NCBI GenBank assembly: GCA_011391595.1
Contig: JAABQG010000029.1
Coordinates: forward strand, 1 to 43,891
Length of the DNA stretch: 43,891 nucleotides
DNA from: Hydrogenophaga sp.
GTDB taxonomy: Bacteria; Pseudomonadota; Gammaproteobacteria; Burkholderiales; Burkholderiaceae_C
Direction: 5' to 3'
In this document: piece after piece, positions 43,441 through 43,891 of the stretch
How positions within the stretch are numbered: position 1 is the first letter of the stretch
How the letters are laid out: each line of letters starts with the position of its first letter
Program-made: the position numbers and the translations under genes
Notes under the pieces: generated by a model
Seen by the model: only the letters and a program-made list of their open reading frames with translations
Databases searched by the model: none
Told to the model about the DNA's origin: nothing

Positions 43441-43891
43441 GCGCCCAGCACGCGGGCGAGTTCGTCCCCGTCCACGCTGCGCGCGGCGCCGAAGCCTGCG
43501 ACCTGGCGCGCACCCGTGGGGCGCAGCAGCACGAAGCGGAAGTCGCCCAGTGTGGTCATGGGCTCGGCTTCGGGGAAGCGGGCCAGGTAGGCCTGGCGCG
43601 CAGCGAGCCATTCGGGGCCGTCGCGCAGCGGTGTTTCGGCCACCACGTCCAGCGTCACGCGGGGCAGGGCGTGCACCGGCTCGCCGAGTGTCTCGGCGGC
43701 CATCACCAGCAAGGACGCGCGCGGCTGCGCCTGCAGGTTTCGCGTGTGCGCCGCCAGCGCGCTGACATGAACCACCAAGGCGGGGCCGCCTGGCCAGACC
43801 GCGTAGGGCGCCATCGAGACGAAAGTTTGCGCGGGGGCGCTGGCGTCCACCGTGCCGAGGGCGGCCACGCGGCGGCCGGTGATCAGGTCGC
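43437..43891 (-). CDS. pyridoxamine 5'-phosphate oxidase-like (HugZ-type) protein, 5' end missing
   Basis: The frame stays open to the window edge at 43891, and the sequence before the nominal GTG at 43868 (RDLITGRRVAALGT) is typical of the family, so the real start lies outside. The visible part has the split-barrel FMN-binding fold: VSMAPYAVWPGGPALVVHVS, LAAHTRNLQAQPRASLLV and RFPEAEPMTTLGDFRFVLL. Relatives include PNPOx-like proteins and haem utilisation protein HugZ. Without the N-terminus, flavin or haem binding cannot be judged. The stop overlaps the pseudouridine synthase start. Confidence 0.78.
   Translation of the reverse strand, partial: DLITGRRVAALGTVDASAPAQTFVSMAPYAVWPGGPALVVHVSALAAHTRNLQAQPRASLLVMAAETLGEPVHALPRVTLDVVAETPLRDGPEWLAARQAYLARFPEAEPMTTLGDFRFVLLRPTGARQVAGFGAARSVDGDELARVLGA

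Overview
This 43.9 kb window is GC-rich (roughly 65 percent by eye), densely coding bacterial chromosome. The protein set points to Betaproteobacteria, order Burkholderiales, most likely family Comamonadaceae: a Bug-type tricarboxylate-binding receptor, a DUF1631 protein, a DUF3149 mini-protein, a BktB-type thiolase, a class I PPK2, and intergenic repeats of a style common in that family. The assignment rests on protein resemblance from memory, not on a search. I see no rRNA, tRNA, CRISPR array, integrase or intact insertion sequence. The window starts inside one gene and ends inside another.

Layout. 1-5.5 kb: end of a Gfo/Idh/MocA oxidoreductase, a DUF599 membrane protein, an aldo/keto reductase, a CadC-like membrane regulator with a TPR tail, then a leftward zinc alcohol dehydrogenase and a secreted cupin. 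5.6-8.3 kb: an envelope-stress style operon (Spy/CpxP-like lipoprotein, OmpR-family regulator, histidine kinase) preceded by 10-bp direct repeats. 8.3-12.4 kb: a CAP-domain lipoprotein, a frameshifted 3' remnant of a type I methyltransferase gene (hsdM), a tyrosine phosphatase, an SDR, a small cupin and an NAD(P)-binding protein overlapping the tail of rhlE. 12.3-18.6 kb: rhlE, divergent from ettA and a DUF1631 gene, then a small lipoprotein.

18.8-27.4 kb is a leftward copper/silver export locus: a Cys/His-rich secreted protein, a DUF411 protein, CusF, CusC, CusB (with a fused C-terminal CusF domain), CusA and a P1-family peptidase. Start/stop overlaps show tight coupling of cusC-cusB and near contact of cusB-cusA. 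The free CusF lacks the usual copper-capping Trp, while the fused domain keeps it.

27.5-36.9 kb is metabolic: a Bug receptor divergent from an acyl-CoA ligase, a voltage-gated K+ channel with a C-terminal zinc ribbon, a MesD-like core methionine synthase, a class C beta-lactamase-fold hydrolase, an SDR, a transglutaminase-like protein and a saccharopine-dehydrogenase-like reductase.

37-39.5 kb is the most interesting stretch. Four small transcription units (DUF3149 protein, bacteriohemerythrin, 2OG-Fe dioxygenase, universal stress protein) are interleaved with three FNR/ANR-like palindromes. Two lie at exactly the class II spacing from a plausible -10 element. I read this as a small oxygen-responsive cluster. 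39.5-43.9 kb: bktB, ppk2, and a leftward operon of a PNPOx-like protein, an RluA-type pseudouridine synthase and an SDR.

Across the window, four related intergenic sequences form a dispersed repeat family sitting just 3' of genes.
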